Of a stretch of DNA of 64,000 nt, positions 16,741-25,305 are shown one piece after another. The notes beneath the pieces are model-generated. The model searched no databases, had not been told where the DNA came from, and worked only from the letters and a program-made list of their open reading frames with translations. Positions within the stretch are counted from its first letter, which is position 1. Every line of letters begins with the position of its first letter. The position numbers and the translations under genes were made by a program. Origin of the DNA: Streptomyces sp. NBC_01235 (lineage in GTDB: Bacteria; Actinomycetota; Actinomycetes; Streptomycetales; Streptomycetaceae); contig NZ_CP108513.1 of NCBI RefSeq assembly GCF_035989285.1, positions 9,920,001-9,984,000 on the forward strand. The letters run 5' to 3'.

Positions 16741-16992
16741 TCAGTCGGCGTCGGCGAGATCGCCGAGCGCGTCCAATGGATCCCTCCACTCGATGACGCC
16801 GACCTCGCGACAACCACGCGACTCGATCACGAGAACCGTCACCCCCGTGGGCAGGGGATCCTCCGACCAGGCGAGAAAGGTCTCGGAACCGCCTCTGACC
16901 CGCACCAGGATCTCGCCGGGGCCCGCGGATCCGCGGGTTCCGACGAGCACTTTCCCCGTACAGCCGATCACGGCCTCGTCCTGCGGCATCAT
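16741..16992 (-). CDS. Small NfeD-like protein (second copy)
   Basis: An 83-aa beta-rich protein with the pattern AVIGCTGKVLVGTRGSAGPG, then GEILVRVRGGSETFLAW and TVLVIESRG, aligning with the small protein at 7609. Start chosen at the ATG pair MMPQDEAV because GGGAGG lies seven bases before; the frame extends upstream to MGQSVGG. It probably works with the adjacent flotillin at the membrane. Confidence 0.75.
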   Translation of the reverse strand: MMPQDEAVIGCTGKVLVGTRGSAGPGEILVRVRGGSETFLAWSEDPLPTGVTVLVIESRGCREVGVIEWRDPLDALGDLADAD

Positions 16993-17022
16993 CGGCCGCC
17001 CTCCCACGCTCTGGCCCACGAT

Positions 17023-17571
17023 TCAGACGATAGACCTACCAGGGCCGGGGGCCCAACGGGCACGACGTTTCGGCCGCAGGGCCGGGCGAACGGCAGGTCG
17101 TCCCGCGGCCCCCGCACACGCGAAACCGGGCCGGGATGACGCTCCCAGGCCGGGGACGGTGCGGGTGTGCAGCGACCCGTCCGTGGTGATCCCCCTCAGG
17201 GCGGCGCGCTGAGCGGTGGTGAGGACCCGCTGATGGCCGTCCTCGGTCACCACCTCGGCGGCGATCACCTGCCCGTCGGCGAAACGAGCCGCCAGGGTGC
17301 CGGCCGGCTGTCCGCGTTCGTTGAGGAACCCCAGATCCGTCGCCCCGCCCGTCCGGCGCTGCAGACCACCCTGGCTGCGCTCGGCGGCGTCGGTGACGCG
17401 CTGGTCCAGATCCCCCAGCAGATAGACGCGCTGGACGAACACCGTGGTGAGCGCCATGGCCGCACACACCACGACCAGGGCCACCGAGACGAACAGCACG
17501 AGCCGGACCCGCAGCGAGCGCCGGCCCAGACCGGGGCCCGACCGGCGTGTCCAGGGCCGCCGGCCCCTCAC
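17023..17571 (-). pseudogene. Truncated sensor histidine kinase (sensor part only)
   Basis: The reading frame starts with a GTG overlapping the response-regulator stop (GTGA). It encodes the first transmembrane helix (LVLFVSVALVVVCAAMALTT) and an extracytoplasmic sensor region (LLGDLDQRVTDAAERSQGG, ending LHTRTVPGLGA). After about residue 142 the sequence loses resemblance to kinases (SSRPGFACAGAAG) and stops; the second helix, HAMP, DHp and ATP-binding domains are all missing. About 300 residues have therefore been deleted. It can no longer phosphorylate its regulator. Confidence 0.8.
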
Positions 17572-18292
17572 GTCCACTCGTCCGCGGCTCTGATCGCGTA
17601 CCCCACACCGCGCACGGTGCGGATCATCGGCGCCCGCCCCTTGTCGATCTTCGCGCGCAGACCGTAGATGTAGACCTCGACCAGATTCCCCTCGCCGTCG
17701 AACGACGCGTTCCAGACGTGGTCGAGGATCTGCGCCTTGCTGAGCACCTGGTGCGGATGGCTCATCAGGAACCGGAGGAGGTCGAACTCCTTGGTGGTCA
17801 GCTGGACCGGCGTGCCGTCGCGCTGCACCTCGCGGGTGCTCTCGGCCAGCACCAGGTCGCCCAGCACCCGCACGGATCCCTGGTCGCACGTCTGCGCCGG
17901 GCCGGCCCGGCGCAGCAGACCGCGCAGCCGCAGCATGACCGCCTCCAGGGAGAACGGCTTGGTCACGTAGTCGTCCGCGCCCGCCGACAGCCCGTCGATC
18001 CGGTGCTCCAGCGCGTCGCGCGCGGTGAGCATCAGCACGGGCAGCCGCTTGTTCTCGCTGCGCAGCCTGCGCAGCACCTCGACCCCGTCCACGTCGGGCA
18101 GCATCCCGTCGAGGACGACGACATGCGGGGCGCAGTCCCGTGCGATGCGCAGCGCGCCGCGTCCGTCCTCCGCCGAGAAGGACCGCCACCCCGCCTCGGC
18201 CACGCCGCGGACAGCAGCTCGGTGAGCTCGGGCTCGTCGTCGACCATCAGCACGCGAACCGTGCCTTCACGTGTACCGGAAGCGCCAGACAT
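17568..18292 (-). pseudogene. OmpR-family response regulator, frameshifted
   Basis: Two frames together encode a complete regulator. The first gives VRVLMVDDEPELTELLSA (acidic pocket). After one missing base near 18210 the second continues AEAGWRSFSAEDG, with the phosphoacceptor VVVLDGMLPD, then a winged-helix domain ending TVRGVGYAIR. The partner kinase is truncated, so the whole system looks lost. A single-base sequencing error in the regulator cannot be excluded. Without the shift it would be about 242 aa, normal for the family. Confidence 0.8.
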
Positions 18293-18376
18293 GGGCCGAG
18301 CTTCTCTCATTCGGCCATGAGAACCATGTGGGTCGGCTGAGTGCGGGCCGTGGGGTGCGGTCGACCGGCCCGTCGC

Positions 18377-19498
18377 TCAGCGGCGCGGTGACCGGCGGAC
18401 GGTCAGGACGGCGACGTCGTCGTGCCGGCGGTCGTCCCCGGCGAACGCGAGGGCGTCCTCGTGCAGCGCCCGGGGCAGTTCGGAGGGGGAGAGGTCGAGG
18501 TGCTTCAGCAGGCGTTCGTCGATCGGGTAGAAGGTGCCGTCGGCGGCGCGGGTCTCGGTGAGGCCGTCGGTGGTCAGCAGCAACGTCGAACCGGCCGGGA
18601 AGGTGAACCAGCCCACGGTCGTGGGCTCGGCGGCCAGTTCGGCGAGCCCGAGCGGGACGCCGGAGTCCAGGGGCGGGGTGGTGACGGCGCGGTCGTGCAC
18701 CAACCGGGGCGGAACATGCCCGCAGTTGACGACCTGCGCCTCCGCACCCGTGTCGACGCCGATGATGAGGGCGGTGACGAACCGTTCGTCCTCGCCGGTC
18801 TCTTCGGCGTAGGAGTTGTGGCGGACAACGGCGGCGTCGAGGGCGTCGACGAGCGCGGTGAGCGTGGGCTCACGGTGGGCGGCCTCGCGGAAGGCGCCGA
18901 TGACGGCGAACGCGGCGCCCACGGCGGCCAGCCCCTTGCCCTGCACGTCGCCGATCAGCACGCGCGTGCCCCAGGGAGAGGCGACGACGTCATAGATGTC
19001 GCCGCCGACGAGCCGGTCCTCCTGCACGGGCTCGTAGACGCCGTTGACCAGGACGTCGTCGGTGACCACGGGCAGTGGGTGCAGGATGTGCCGTTGCATG
19101 GCGGCGGCGGTGGAGCGCAGGCGGAGCATCTCGTGCTCGCGCCCGATGCGCCGGTGGCAGGCGTAGACGGAGGCGGCTCCCAGGGCGAGGGTGAGCAGCA
19201 CCAGCAGCGCCCGGTCGAGCGGTCTGCCCCCGTCACCGGCCCGCAGGAGCACGGTGAAGGTGACGAAGAGGGTGGTCCACGCGGCGACGAACCTGGTCTG
19301 TTGAACGGTGCACAGCGCCGACGCCGTTCCCGGCAGGAAGACCAGGAGCCCGAGAAGCCACACCTCGGACCCGGACAGGACGCCGAGCACCTCCACCAGG
19401 ACCGTCACCGACAGCACACCGAGGACCGTCTCGGCGTTGCTCGGAGGCTCGATGGCATCGACGGTGTCGGCGGCACGCGTCCGACGGATACCGATCAT
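18377..19498 (-). CDS. Membrane SpoIIE/PP2C-type serine phosphatase
   Basis: PPM-family phosphatase of 373 aa, typical of Streptomyces regulators that act on anti-sigma-factor antagonists. The N-terminal third has three to four transmembrane segments (VLGVLSVTVLVEVLGVL, VWLLGLLVFLPGTASAL, ALLVLLTLALGAASVYA). The catalytic domain carries GGDIYD, GDVQGKGL, TDGLTETR and DDVAVLTVR, which provide the metal-binding Asp residues. ATG follows CGGGAG. It lies upstream of the decayed two-component genes on the same strand. No partner anti-sigma gene is adjacent. Confidence 0.9.
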   Translation of the reverse strand: MIGIRRTRAADTVDAIEPPSNAETVLGVLSVTVLVEVLGVLSGSEVWLLGLLVFLPGTASALCTVQQTRFVAAWTTLFVTFTVLLRAGDGGRPLDRALLVLLTLALGAASVYACHRRIGREHEMLRLRSTAAAMQRHILHPLPVVTDDVLVNGVYEPVQEDRLVGGDIYDVVASPWGTRVLIGDVQGKGLAAVGAAFAVIGAFREAAHREPTLTALVDALDAAVVRHNSYAEETGEDERFVTALIIGVDTGAEAQVVNCGHVPPRLVHDRAVTTPPLDSGVPLGLAELAAEPTTVGWFTFPAGSTLLLTTDGLTETRAADGTFYPIDERLLKHLDLSPSELPRALHEDALAFAGDDRRHDDVAVLTVRRSPRR

Positions 19499-19626
19499 GG
19501 GCACTCCCGGGCAGCTGGTGATCTCTCTGTACCTTAGACAGACGGTCGGCCCGGCGGATGGGCGGAGGCGAGCAGGCCGAGGGTGGTGTCGAGCGCTACG
19601 GCCCGCTTCGCCTCGGGTGCGGCCGC

Positions 19627-19794
19627 GGGGAGGTGGACGGCGGCACCGTCGAGTGCCGGCCGCATGTCTCCCGCTTCGATCCGCGCACCGGCGAGCCGCT
19701 CGACCCACCGGCGACACGGCCCGTCCCCGGGTACCCGGCGGGGATCGACGACGGAGTCGTGTACGCACGCGTGAGGCCGCAGAGGAAACGATGA
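19627..19794 (+). pseudogene. Remnant of a Rieske [2Fe-2S] ferredoxin
   Basis: A frame reads GEVDGGTVECRPHVSRFDP, then RTGEPLDPPATRPVPGY and IDDGVVYARV. This matches the second half of Rieske ferredoxins of ring-hydroxylating dioxygenases: CRPH is the second cluster-binding CxxH, and the PA.RPVP.Y...I.DG.VY tail is characteristic. The first CxH motif and the N-terminus are missing. It directly abuts a broken TetR gene. The rest of the 19499-19795 interval holds the PP2C upstream region; I see no other gene. Confidence 0.5.
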
Positions 19795-20442
19795 CCCCGT
19801 CGTCGGAGAACGCACCGACGACTTCACCGCCGAGCGGGCGGATGCCGCCCGTAACCGCGCCCGGCTCCTGGCGGCGGCCGCACAACTGGTGACCGAACGG
19901 GGAGCCGGGCATTGACGATGCAGGCGGTCGCGGAGGCGGCCGGCGTCGGAAAGGGCACGCTCTTCCGCCGGTTCGGCGACCGCGACGGGCTGCTGCCCGC
20001 CCTCCTCGGCGAGACCGAGGCCGCGTTCCAGGAGGCGTACGCCTCAGGCCCGCCGCCGCTGGGGCCGGGGACACCCGCGGCGGTTCGACTGGTGGCGTTC
20101 GGCAGTGCCCTGGTGGAGCGCACGGGTGCTGACGCGGACCTGGGGGCCGCGCTGGGACGGCAAGTGATCTACGGGCGCCGCCACGGTCCGGAGACCGGAC
20201 GGGCCTTCCACCGCCACATCTCAACCCTCCTTCGAGGGGCGGGGATCGAGGCGGACCACGACCTGCTCGCCCACGCCCTCCTCCCCTTCGCGAGCTTCGA
20301 GACGGCGGACTGCCTGCGCAAGGAGCATGCGGTGTCCACGGCACGTCTGCAGGCTGCCTGGGCGGACCTGGTACGGCGGGTGACCCGGCCGGGCGGAGCG
20401 TGGCCCACCCGCGCACCGACGGGGCCGAGACACCGCTCATGA
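19795..20442 (+). pseudogene. TetR-family regulator, 5'-truncated and frameshifted
   Basis: Upstream frame: AARNRARLLAAAAQLVTERG, ending in a stop right after GAGH. One missing base at about 19911 moves to a second frame LTMQAVAEAAG, VGKGTLFRRFGDRDGLL, which completes a TetR helix-turn-helix and ligand domain to residue 176. No start codon exists in the first frame. The protein closely parallels the intact TetR at 58057 (AARNRARLLDAAARLI, VGKGTVFRRFGDRTGLL, SGPAPLGPG), so the two are paralogues. The fragment from the TTG at 19912 would lack the first recognition helix. Confidence 0.75.
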
Positions 20443-20498
20443 CCGGGTGGCCCGCGCGGGTGTGGCGTGCAGGCGCCTGTCTGCCCGTGGCGCGCTCT

Positions 20499-20540
20499 CC
20501 GTCCGCTGCCCGCCCCTCGGTGCGGGGGAGCAGCGGACGG
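20499..20540. terminator. Terminator hairpin between TetR remnant and glycosidase gene
   Basis: CCGTCCGCTGC and its complement GCAGCGGACGG (11 bp, perfect) enclose 20 nt that contain a further CCGCCCC/GCGGGG stem. It sits 9 bp beyond the end of the minus-strand glycosidase gene. Confidence 0.75.
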
Positions 20541-20548
20541 GCGAGGGC

Positions 20549-22372
20549 TCAGGCTTTGCCCTGCAGCCGCCAGACCTGGTTCTTCTTGGTGCCGAGGGCG
20601 CTCGCGGGGTCACAGGTCCACTGGTGGACCAGGGCCCGCGGCTGGGTGGAGACGTTGGAGACGTCGACGCACTTGCCGCTGTGCACGGCGACGAGCTGGT
20701 AGTCGTGGCTGTTGCCGAGTGCGGTGACGGGGGAGAGGGTGAACATCTGGTTGGTGCCGCCGTTGCAGGTGTACTGGACGACGGCGGCTCCGTCGGCCGT
20801 GGAGGCGCCCGCGACGTCCAGGCACTTGCCGCTGTGCTCGTCGACGACGGTGTAGGTGTTGGCCCGGCCGGCGACCGGCTTGAGGTCGAGCATCTGCTGG
20901 TAGCCGCCCTCGCAGTAGTACTGCTGGTACTGCGTGCCGTTGGCGGTGCTCAGGTCGGTGTCGTCCAGGCACTGCCCGCTGTTCTGGCTCACGGCGACCG
21001 TGGAGACGGTGGTGTTGGAGGGCGGGAGGAGGGTGACGGTGTAGCCGTCCTTGGCGTTCGACCAGGGGAGGGTCAGCGAGGCGGAGTTGCCGCTGACGGT
21101 GAGCGTGGTGTCGGAGACCGTCTCCGGGCCGCTCACCGCGGCTCCGTTGTTGTACGGGACGCGCTGGACGACCGCCCGGACCCTGCTGTTCTCCACGACC
21201 GACGTGGTGTTCAGGCCGGTGAGGTTGACCGTGACGGTGCCGGTGTTGCCGTTGCTGCCGAGCAGGACCTTGGCGTTCTTGGCGGAGTTGTCCTTCGTGG
21301 CCAGGCCGTCGGTGCCGGCGCCCGGGACCAGATTGACGATGTTGCCGGTCTGGGAGCCGTAGTAGCGGTACATGAACCACTCGCCGAGCGGCAGGTACTG
21401 TCCGGCGCTGTTCTTGGTGAGGAGGTTGGCCTCGTAGTCGTGGAGGTTCGTGCCCGAGGCCCAGTTGCCGCGCAGGCCGTCGGCGCCGGCCCGTTCCAGG
21501 CGGCCCATGAACCAGGCGCCGCCGCCGGGGGACTGCATGGACAGGGTGGCGTACTCGTTGATCTGGTAGGGGCGGGTGTTGGTCAACCCGGCTGCGGCGA
21601 GCGTGGAGTTGGCGCGGCCGACGTCGGTGACCGGGTCGCCCGGCTCGTCGTGCCAGCTGTAGATGTCGGGTGCGACGTTGTTGGCCTTGACGTAGTTCAG
21701 GTACGTGGTCCACCAGGTGTTGGACGAGTTCGGCTGGCTCGCGGTGCTGGGCCCGACGATGAGCTGGCCCGGGAACGCGGCCCGGACGCGGGCGTAGAAG
21801 CGCGACCACATCTGCAGGTACTGGGTCTGCGAAGGCCCCCAGAAGTTCCGGCCGTCGGGCTCGTTCCACAGGTCCCACTGGACGGTCATGTTGTTGGCGC
21901 GGACGTCGTTGATGAGCTGGGTGACGAAGTTGTCGAAAAGTGTCCAGTCACCGTTGTCGCCGGGCCAGCCCTGGGTGGTGGTGGCGTCGGCGCCCCACAG
22001 GTCGTGCGGGAGCAGGACGAACGTGCCGCCCAGAGCGGTGGTCCGCTTGTACTGGGCCAGGGTGGAGTTCCAGCGGGTCTGGTAGCCGGCGAGGCTGGTG
22101 CCGTAGCCGCCGTTGTTGAGCTGGGCTCCGCCGGCCCGCATGAAGTGCCACTTGACGTCCTTGAAGAAGTGGTCCTGCGGCAGCGCCCCGTCCGGGGTCA
22201 TCCCGTAGATCATTCCCGAGGCGTGGTAGGTGGGGGCTCCGCCGGCGGTGGCGAAGTCCACGGTGACGGAGGTGTCGGCGGCGTGCGAGGCGGTGGCGGG
22301 GAGCAGACTCGCCGCCAGGGCCGTCAGCAGGACGGCGGTTCTGGTCGCCGGACGAGGTGAACGGGGGTGCAT
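20549..22372 (-). CDS. Secreted clan GH-A glycosidase with ricin-type CBM13
   Basis: Exported enzyme of 607 aa. The signal peptide (TAVLLTALAASLLPATASHA) is cleaved near residue 31. A (beta/alpha)8 domain to about residue 340 has the clan GH-A signatures: acid/base Glu171 in WDLWNEPDG and nucleophile Glu273 in INEYATL, about 100 residues apart as expected. A beta-sandwich of about 120 residues follows, then a C-terminal ricin B lectin trefoil (about 480-607) with QYYCEGGYQQM, QYTCNGGTNQMF and a final QVWRL repeat. Exact family (GH39-like is my best guess) and substrate are uncertain. It lies 26 bp downstream of a second GH-A gene. Confidence 0.8.
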   Translation of the reverse strand: MHPRSPRPATRTAVLLTALAASLLPATASHAADTSVTVDFATAGGAPTYHASGMIYGMTPDGALPQDHFFKDVKWHFMRAGGAQLNNGGYGTSLAGYQTRWNSTLAQYKRTTALGGTFVLLPHDLWGADATTTQGWPGDNGDWTLFDNFVTQLINDVRANNMTVQWDLWNEPDGRNFWGPSQTQYLQMWSRFYARVRAAFPGQLIVGPSTASQPNSSNTWWTTYLNYVKANNVAPDIYSWHDEPGDPVTDVGRANSTLAAAGLTNTRPYQINEYATLSMQSPGGGAWFMGRLERAGADGLRGNWASGTNLHDYEANLLTKNSAGQYLPLGEWFMYRYYGSQTGNIVNLVPGAGTDGLATKDNSAKNAKVLLGSNGNTGTVTVNLTGLNTTSVVENSRVRAVVQRVPYNNGAAVSGPETVSDTTLTVSGNSASLTLPWSNAKDGYTVTLLPPSNTTVSTVAVSQNSGQCLDDTDLSTANGTQYQQYYCEGGYQQMLDLKPVAGRANTYTVVDEHSGKCLDVAGASTADGAAVVQYTCNGGTNQMFTLSPVTALGNSHDYQLVAVHSGKCVDVSNVSTQPRALVHQWTCDPASALGTKKNQVWRLQGKA

Positions 22373-22398
22373 GTGCGGCTCTCCAAGGGGGTGAGGCG

Positions 22399-25098
22399 TC
22401 AGGACTGCTTCTGTGCGAGGGGGGTGACGGCAATGCGGTCGATGACCGGCGCGTACGGCGAGCGCTGGTCGTACTGGTTGTAGGTGTCGCCGTTGAAGTC
22501 GGGCAGCTCCTCGGCGGTGAAGGTGAGCCGGTTGGCGCCCTTCTTCAGCGTGAGCGGGACGGTCAGTTCCCAGAAGTTGTTGAAGTGGAAGGTCGTGGGG
22601 AACAGCACCCGTCGGGCCGGTCCGCCGTTGACCGAGAGGTCGGCGTGCCGGGCGATCGGGTCGGGGTTGTAGTGGGTGGCGGGCGCCTGTTCGGCGTTGG
22701 AGTAGCGGATGGTCACCGCGTGCCGCCCGGCCTTCTCGGCGACGACGTCGACGCTGAGGGCGTTGGCCTTGCCGTCGCCGATGTCGGTGACCGCCCTGCC
22801 GCCGGAGGCGAAGGTGTAGGCGTCGCTCACCTTGGCGGCGCCGGTCAGCCGGCCGTCCTCCGCCTGGTACACCTTGGTCGTGAGGGGGCCGCTGGACGGC
22901 GCGACCCGCAGCCGGTCCAGCACCAGTTCGTGCACGGCACCGGTGAGGGTGATCTTGTTGATGCCGCCGGACAGGAACACCCGGACCTGGTCCGTGCCCT
23001 TCTTCGGCCCGCCGACCTCGGGTACGTCGAGCTTCTCGCCGTTGAGGGAGAGGCTCGCCCGGCCACCGCCCAAGTGGTCGACGGACAGGGTCGATTCACC
23101 GCCGGCGGCGCTGTGGACCCAGAAGGTGGCGGAGTCGCCCTTGGCCAGCGGCACGGCGCCGGGGCCCGAGGCGCCGGGACGGTCGTAGCGGGGGAGCGCT
23201 CCGGAGAGGGTGGCGTACTCGGCCTCGTAGACCGCCGGCGCCGCCACGTGCCCGTCCCGCAGCGACAGATCGACCTTGTCGATGATCGCGTCGCCCTTCG
23301 TGACGCCCAGGTCCGGGTCCTTCGCGGCGAGCGTGATGCGGTGCTTGCCGGCGCTGAGCTTCACCGTGGTGTCGGTGTGGCCCCAGACCACCCACTTGTA
23401 GCCGAGCGGCAGCCGCAGCTCCTGCGGATCCGCGCCGTCCACGCGCAGGAAGACGTTGGTGGGCCCCTGCTCCTTCACCAGGTCGTACAGGTTGTAGGAG
23501 TTGGCGAAGACGCTCAGGTCGTACGTGCCGTCCTGCGGGACCTCGACGTCGAAGGCGAGCACTCCGTCGGAGCCGGTGCGCAGGCCGCCCACGTTGTAGG
23601 TGCCGGAGGTGGCGAACCCGCCGACGTGGGAGGGCGTGCCCTCGGGCCCGTTCCTCGAGTAGCCGCCGCCGGTGTACGTGGCGTTCTCCGCCTCGTACGT
23701 CTTGCGCCAGCTCACCGAAGGCTCGGCCGGTACGCCGCCGTGGCCGCCGGGGGAGAGGACGACCTGGTAGGCGGACATCTCGTTCATGCCGGTCATGGGG
23801 AGGGTGACGGTGCCGTCCGCCCCGACCTCGAGTTCCTTGTCGGCGAGGCGCAGCGGCTGGGCCGAGTCGCCGACCTGGCCGGTCCAGGGGATCTCCTGCA
23901 CGGTGGCGTGGACGGTCGTCCCGAACAGCTTGGGGTCGATGTTCCTGAAGACGACGTCCGCGTCCCCGCTCTTGCCGCCGAAGAGCGCCCGGGACTGCCT
24001 CTTGTCCGCGTCGAGGGTGGCCACGCCCTGGAGGGTGTACTGCTGGTTGGGGTGCGGCGCGGTCACCTCGACGGTGTGGCCGGACATCTGGCCGTAGGCG
24101 TTGAACAGCCACCACTGCCCGTTGCCCTTGTTGGCCTCGACGGCCGAGTCGTTGAGGTTGCCGTCGATGTTCCAGTACGCGAGATCGGCGTCGATCTTGG
24201 ACTCCTCGATGGCGGAGACCCACTGGACGACCTGGCCGGGGACGGAGAGGTGGTAGTTGTGGCCGTACTCGTTGACGTTGACCGGCAGCGGCCCGACGCC
24301 GACGTCCTTCTCCATCTGCCGGTACCTCGCCACGTTCGTACGGACCGCGGCGGGACTGGAGAGCTCGTGCCAGGTCATCACGTCGGGGACGACGTCGTTG
24401 GCCTTGGCGTACTGGAGGAAGCCCTTGACCTGGGCGTAGAGGACGCTGGTGTTGGGGCCGGCGATACGGGCGTCCGGGTCGAGGCCCTTGATGAGGCGGT
24501 AGACCTCCTTCCAGGCCGCGAAGTAGTACTGCGGGTCGTTCAGCCAGGAGACCTTGTTGTAGCTCCACTCGCCCGTGCCGAACATGTTCCCCTCGGGCTC
24601 GTTGAACGGCACGTAGACGACATGGTCCTTGTATGCGCCCATGGTCAGAACCTGCTGGACCTGCTTCTTGATCTTCGCCTCGAAGTCGGCGAGCCGCGCC
24701 GGACCGTCCGGGCCCGGCCACTGGTAGGGGAAGCCGCGGTAGATGTCGGTCATGTAGACGTAGACGTCCTTGCCGCCCGAGTCCACGAACGGCGGCAGCA
24801 TCTCCAGGGCGTCCGCGCCCGGATGCTGGGGCCCGTCCTGGGCCTTGGTCGACACCGTGCGGACGTGCATGCCTTCGAGGACGTTGCGGCTCGGCACGCC
24901 GTCGCCGTAGACCCCGTAGAGAGAGCCGGACGCGCCGCCGTGGAAGGCGCCGGTGTCCGTGGCGAGGTCGATGGTGAGCTGTTCGGGTTCCGCCGCGCGG
25001 GCTGTGCCGGTGGCGCCGGGTACGGCGAGGAGGGCGGCCAGGGCCGTCAGGGCCGTGCCACCGACGCCGGCTCCTGTTCTGCTGCGGGTGCGTCGCAC
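22399..25098 (-). CDS. Secreted clan GH-A glycosidase with three CBM6/35-like domains
   Basis: Multidomain enzyme of 899 aa. A signal peptide ends near TARAAEP. The catalytic barrel has acid/base Glu167 in YVPFNEPEGN and nucleophile Glu277 in NVNEYGHNY. After a beta-sandwich come three galactose-binding-like modules, starting YEAENATYTGGGY, YEAEYATLSG and YQAEDGRLTG, which bind polysaccharide. GTG 25098 is preferred because ACGGAGA lies before it and the signal peptide is then of normal length. The in-frame ATG at 25125 sits only 5 bp from the operator and has no ribosome site. The LacI operator upstream implies repression by the neighbour. Confidence 0.8.
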   Translation of the reverse strand: MRRTRSRTGAGVGGTALTALAALLAVPGATGTARAAEPEQLTIDLATDTGAFHGGASGSLYGVYGDGVPSRNVLEGMHVRTVSTKAQDGPQHPGADALEMLPPFVDSGGKDVYVYMTDIYRGFPYQWPGPDGPARLADFEAKIKKQVQQVLTMGAYKDHVVYVPFNEPEGNMFGTGEWSYNKVSWLNDPQYYFAAWKEVYRLIKGLDPDARIAGPNTSVLYAQVKGFLQYAKANDVVPDVMTWHELSSPAAVRTNVARYRQMEKDVGVGPLPVNVNEYGHNYHLSVPGQVVQWVSAIEESKIDADLAYWNIDGNLNDSAVEANKGNGQWWLFNAYGQMSGHTVEVTAPHPNQQYTLQGVATLDADKRQSRALFGGKSGDADVVFRNIDPKLFGTTVHATVQEIPWTGQVGDSAQPLRLADKELEVGADGTVTLPMTGMNEMSAYQVVLSPGGHGGVPAEPSVSWRKTYEAENATYTGGGYSRNGPEGTPSHVGGFATSGTYNVGGLRTGSDGVLAFDVEVPQDGTYDLSVFANSYNLYDLVKEQGPTNVFLRVDGADPQELRLPLGYKWVVWGHTDTTVKLSAGKHRITLAAKDPDLGVTKGDAIIDKVDLSLRDGHVAAPAVYEAEYATLSGALPRYDRPGASGPGAVPLAKGDSATFWVHSAAGGESTLSVDHLGGGRASLSLNGEKLDVPEVGGPKKGTDQVRVFLSGGINKITLTGAVHELVLDRLRVAPSSGPLTTKVYQAEDGRLTGAAKVSDAYTFASGGRAVTDIGDGKANALSVDVVAEKAGRHAVTIRYSNAEQAPATHYNPDPIARHADLSVNGGPARRVLFPTTFHFNNFWELTVPLTLKKGANRLTFTAEELPDFNGDTYNQYDQRSPYAPVIDRIAVTPLAQKQS

Positions 25099-25130
25099 TG
25101 AGGTCTCCGTGAGGTGATCCGTCATAGGAG

Positions 25131-25144
25131 TCGAACCGGTTCGA
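25131..25144. promoter_or_regulatory. LacI-type operator upstream of the GH-A genes
   Basis: TCGAACCGGTTCGA, a perfect 14-bp palindrome with the central CG typical of LacI-family sites. It lies 32 bp upstream of the preferred start of the minus-strand glycosidase gene and shares its 12-bp core with the site at 25278. Confidence 0.85.
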
Positions 25145-25239
25145 AAGAATGCGTGCCGGAAGCTAGCACCGCCGAAAAGGGCCGAGCAATACCTTCGACC
25201 CGGATCGGTCAGCAGTTACCCGGAACTCGGCGCAAGGCA

Positions 25240-25268
25240 TTGACAGCGGCTCCCGTCGCTCCTAACTT
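25240..25268 (+). promoter_or_regulatory. Promoter of the LacI-family gene
   Basis: TTGACA, 17-bp spacer, TAACTT: consensus -35 with a good -10. The predicted start near 25275 is directly followed by the operator at 25278, which fits autorepression. Confidence 0.75.
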
Positions 25269-25277
25269 CCCTTAACG

Positions 25278-25289
25278 CGAACCGGTTCG
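25278..25289. promoter_or_regulatory. LacI-type operator at the regulator's own promoter
   Basis: CGAACCGGTTCG, perfect 12-bp palindrome, identical core to the site at 25131. The centres are 146 bp apart, so DNA looping between the two sites is possible. No further copy of the core was noticed before the transporter genes. Confidence 0.85.
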
Positions 25290-25305
25290 ACAAAGGAGTG
25301 TTGCC

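Noticed and set aside
14516..16813. A 765-codon minus-strand frame
   Set aside because: Shadow of the second flotillin and the permease gene; no family resemblance.
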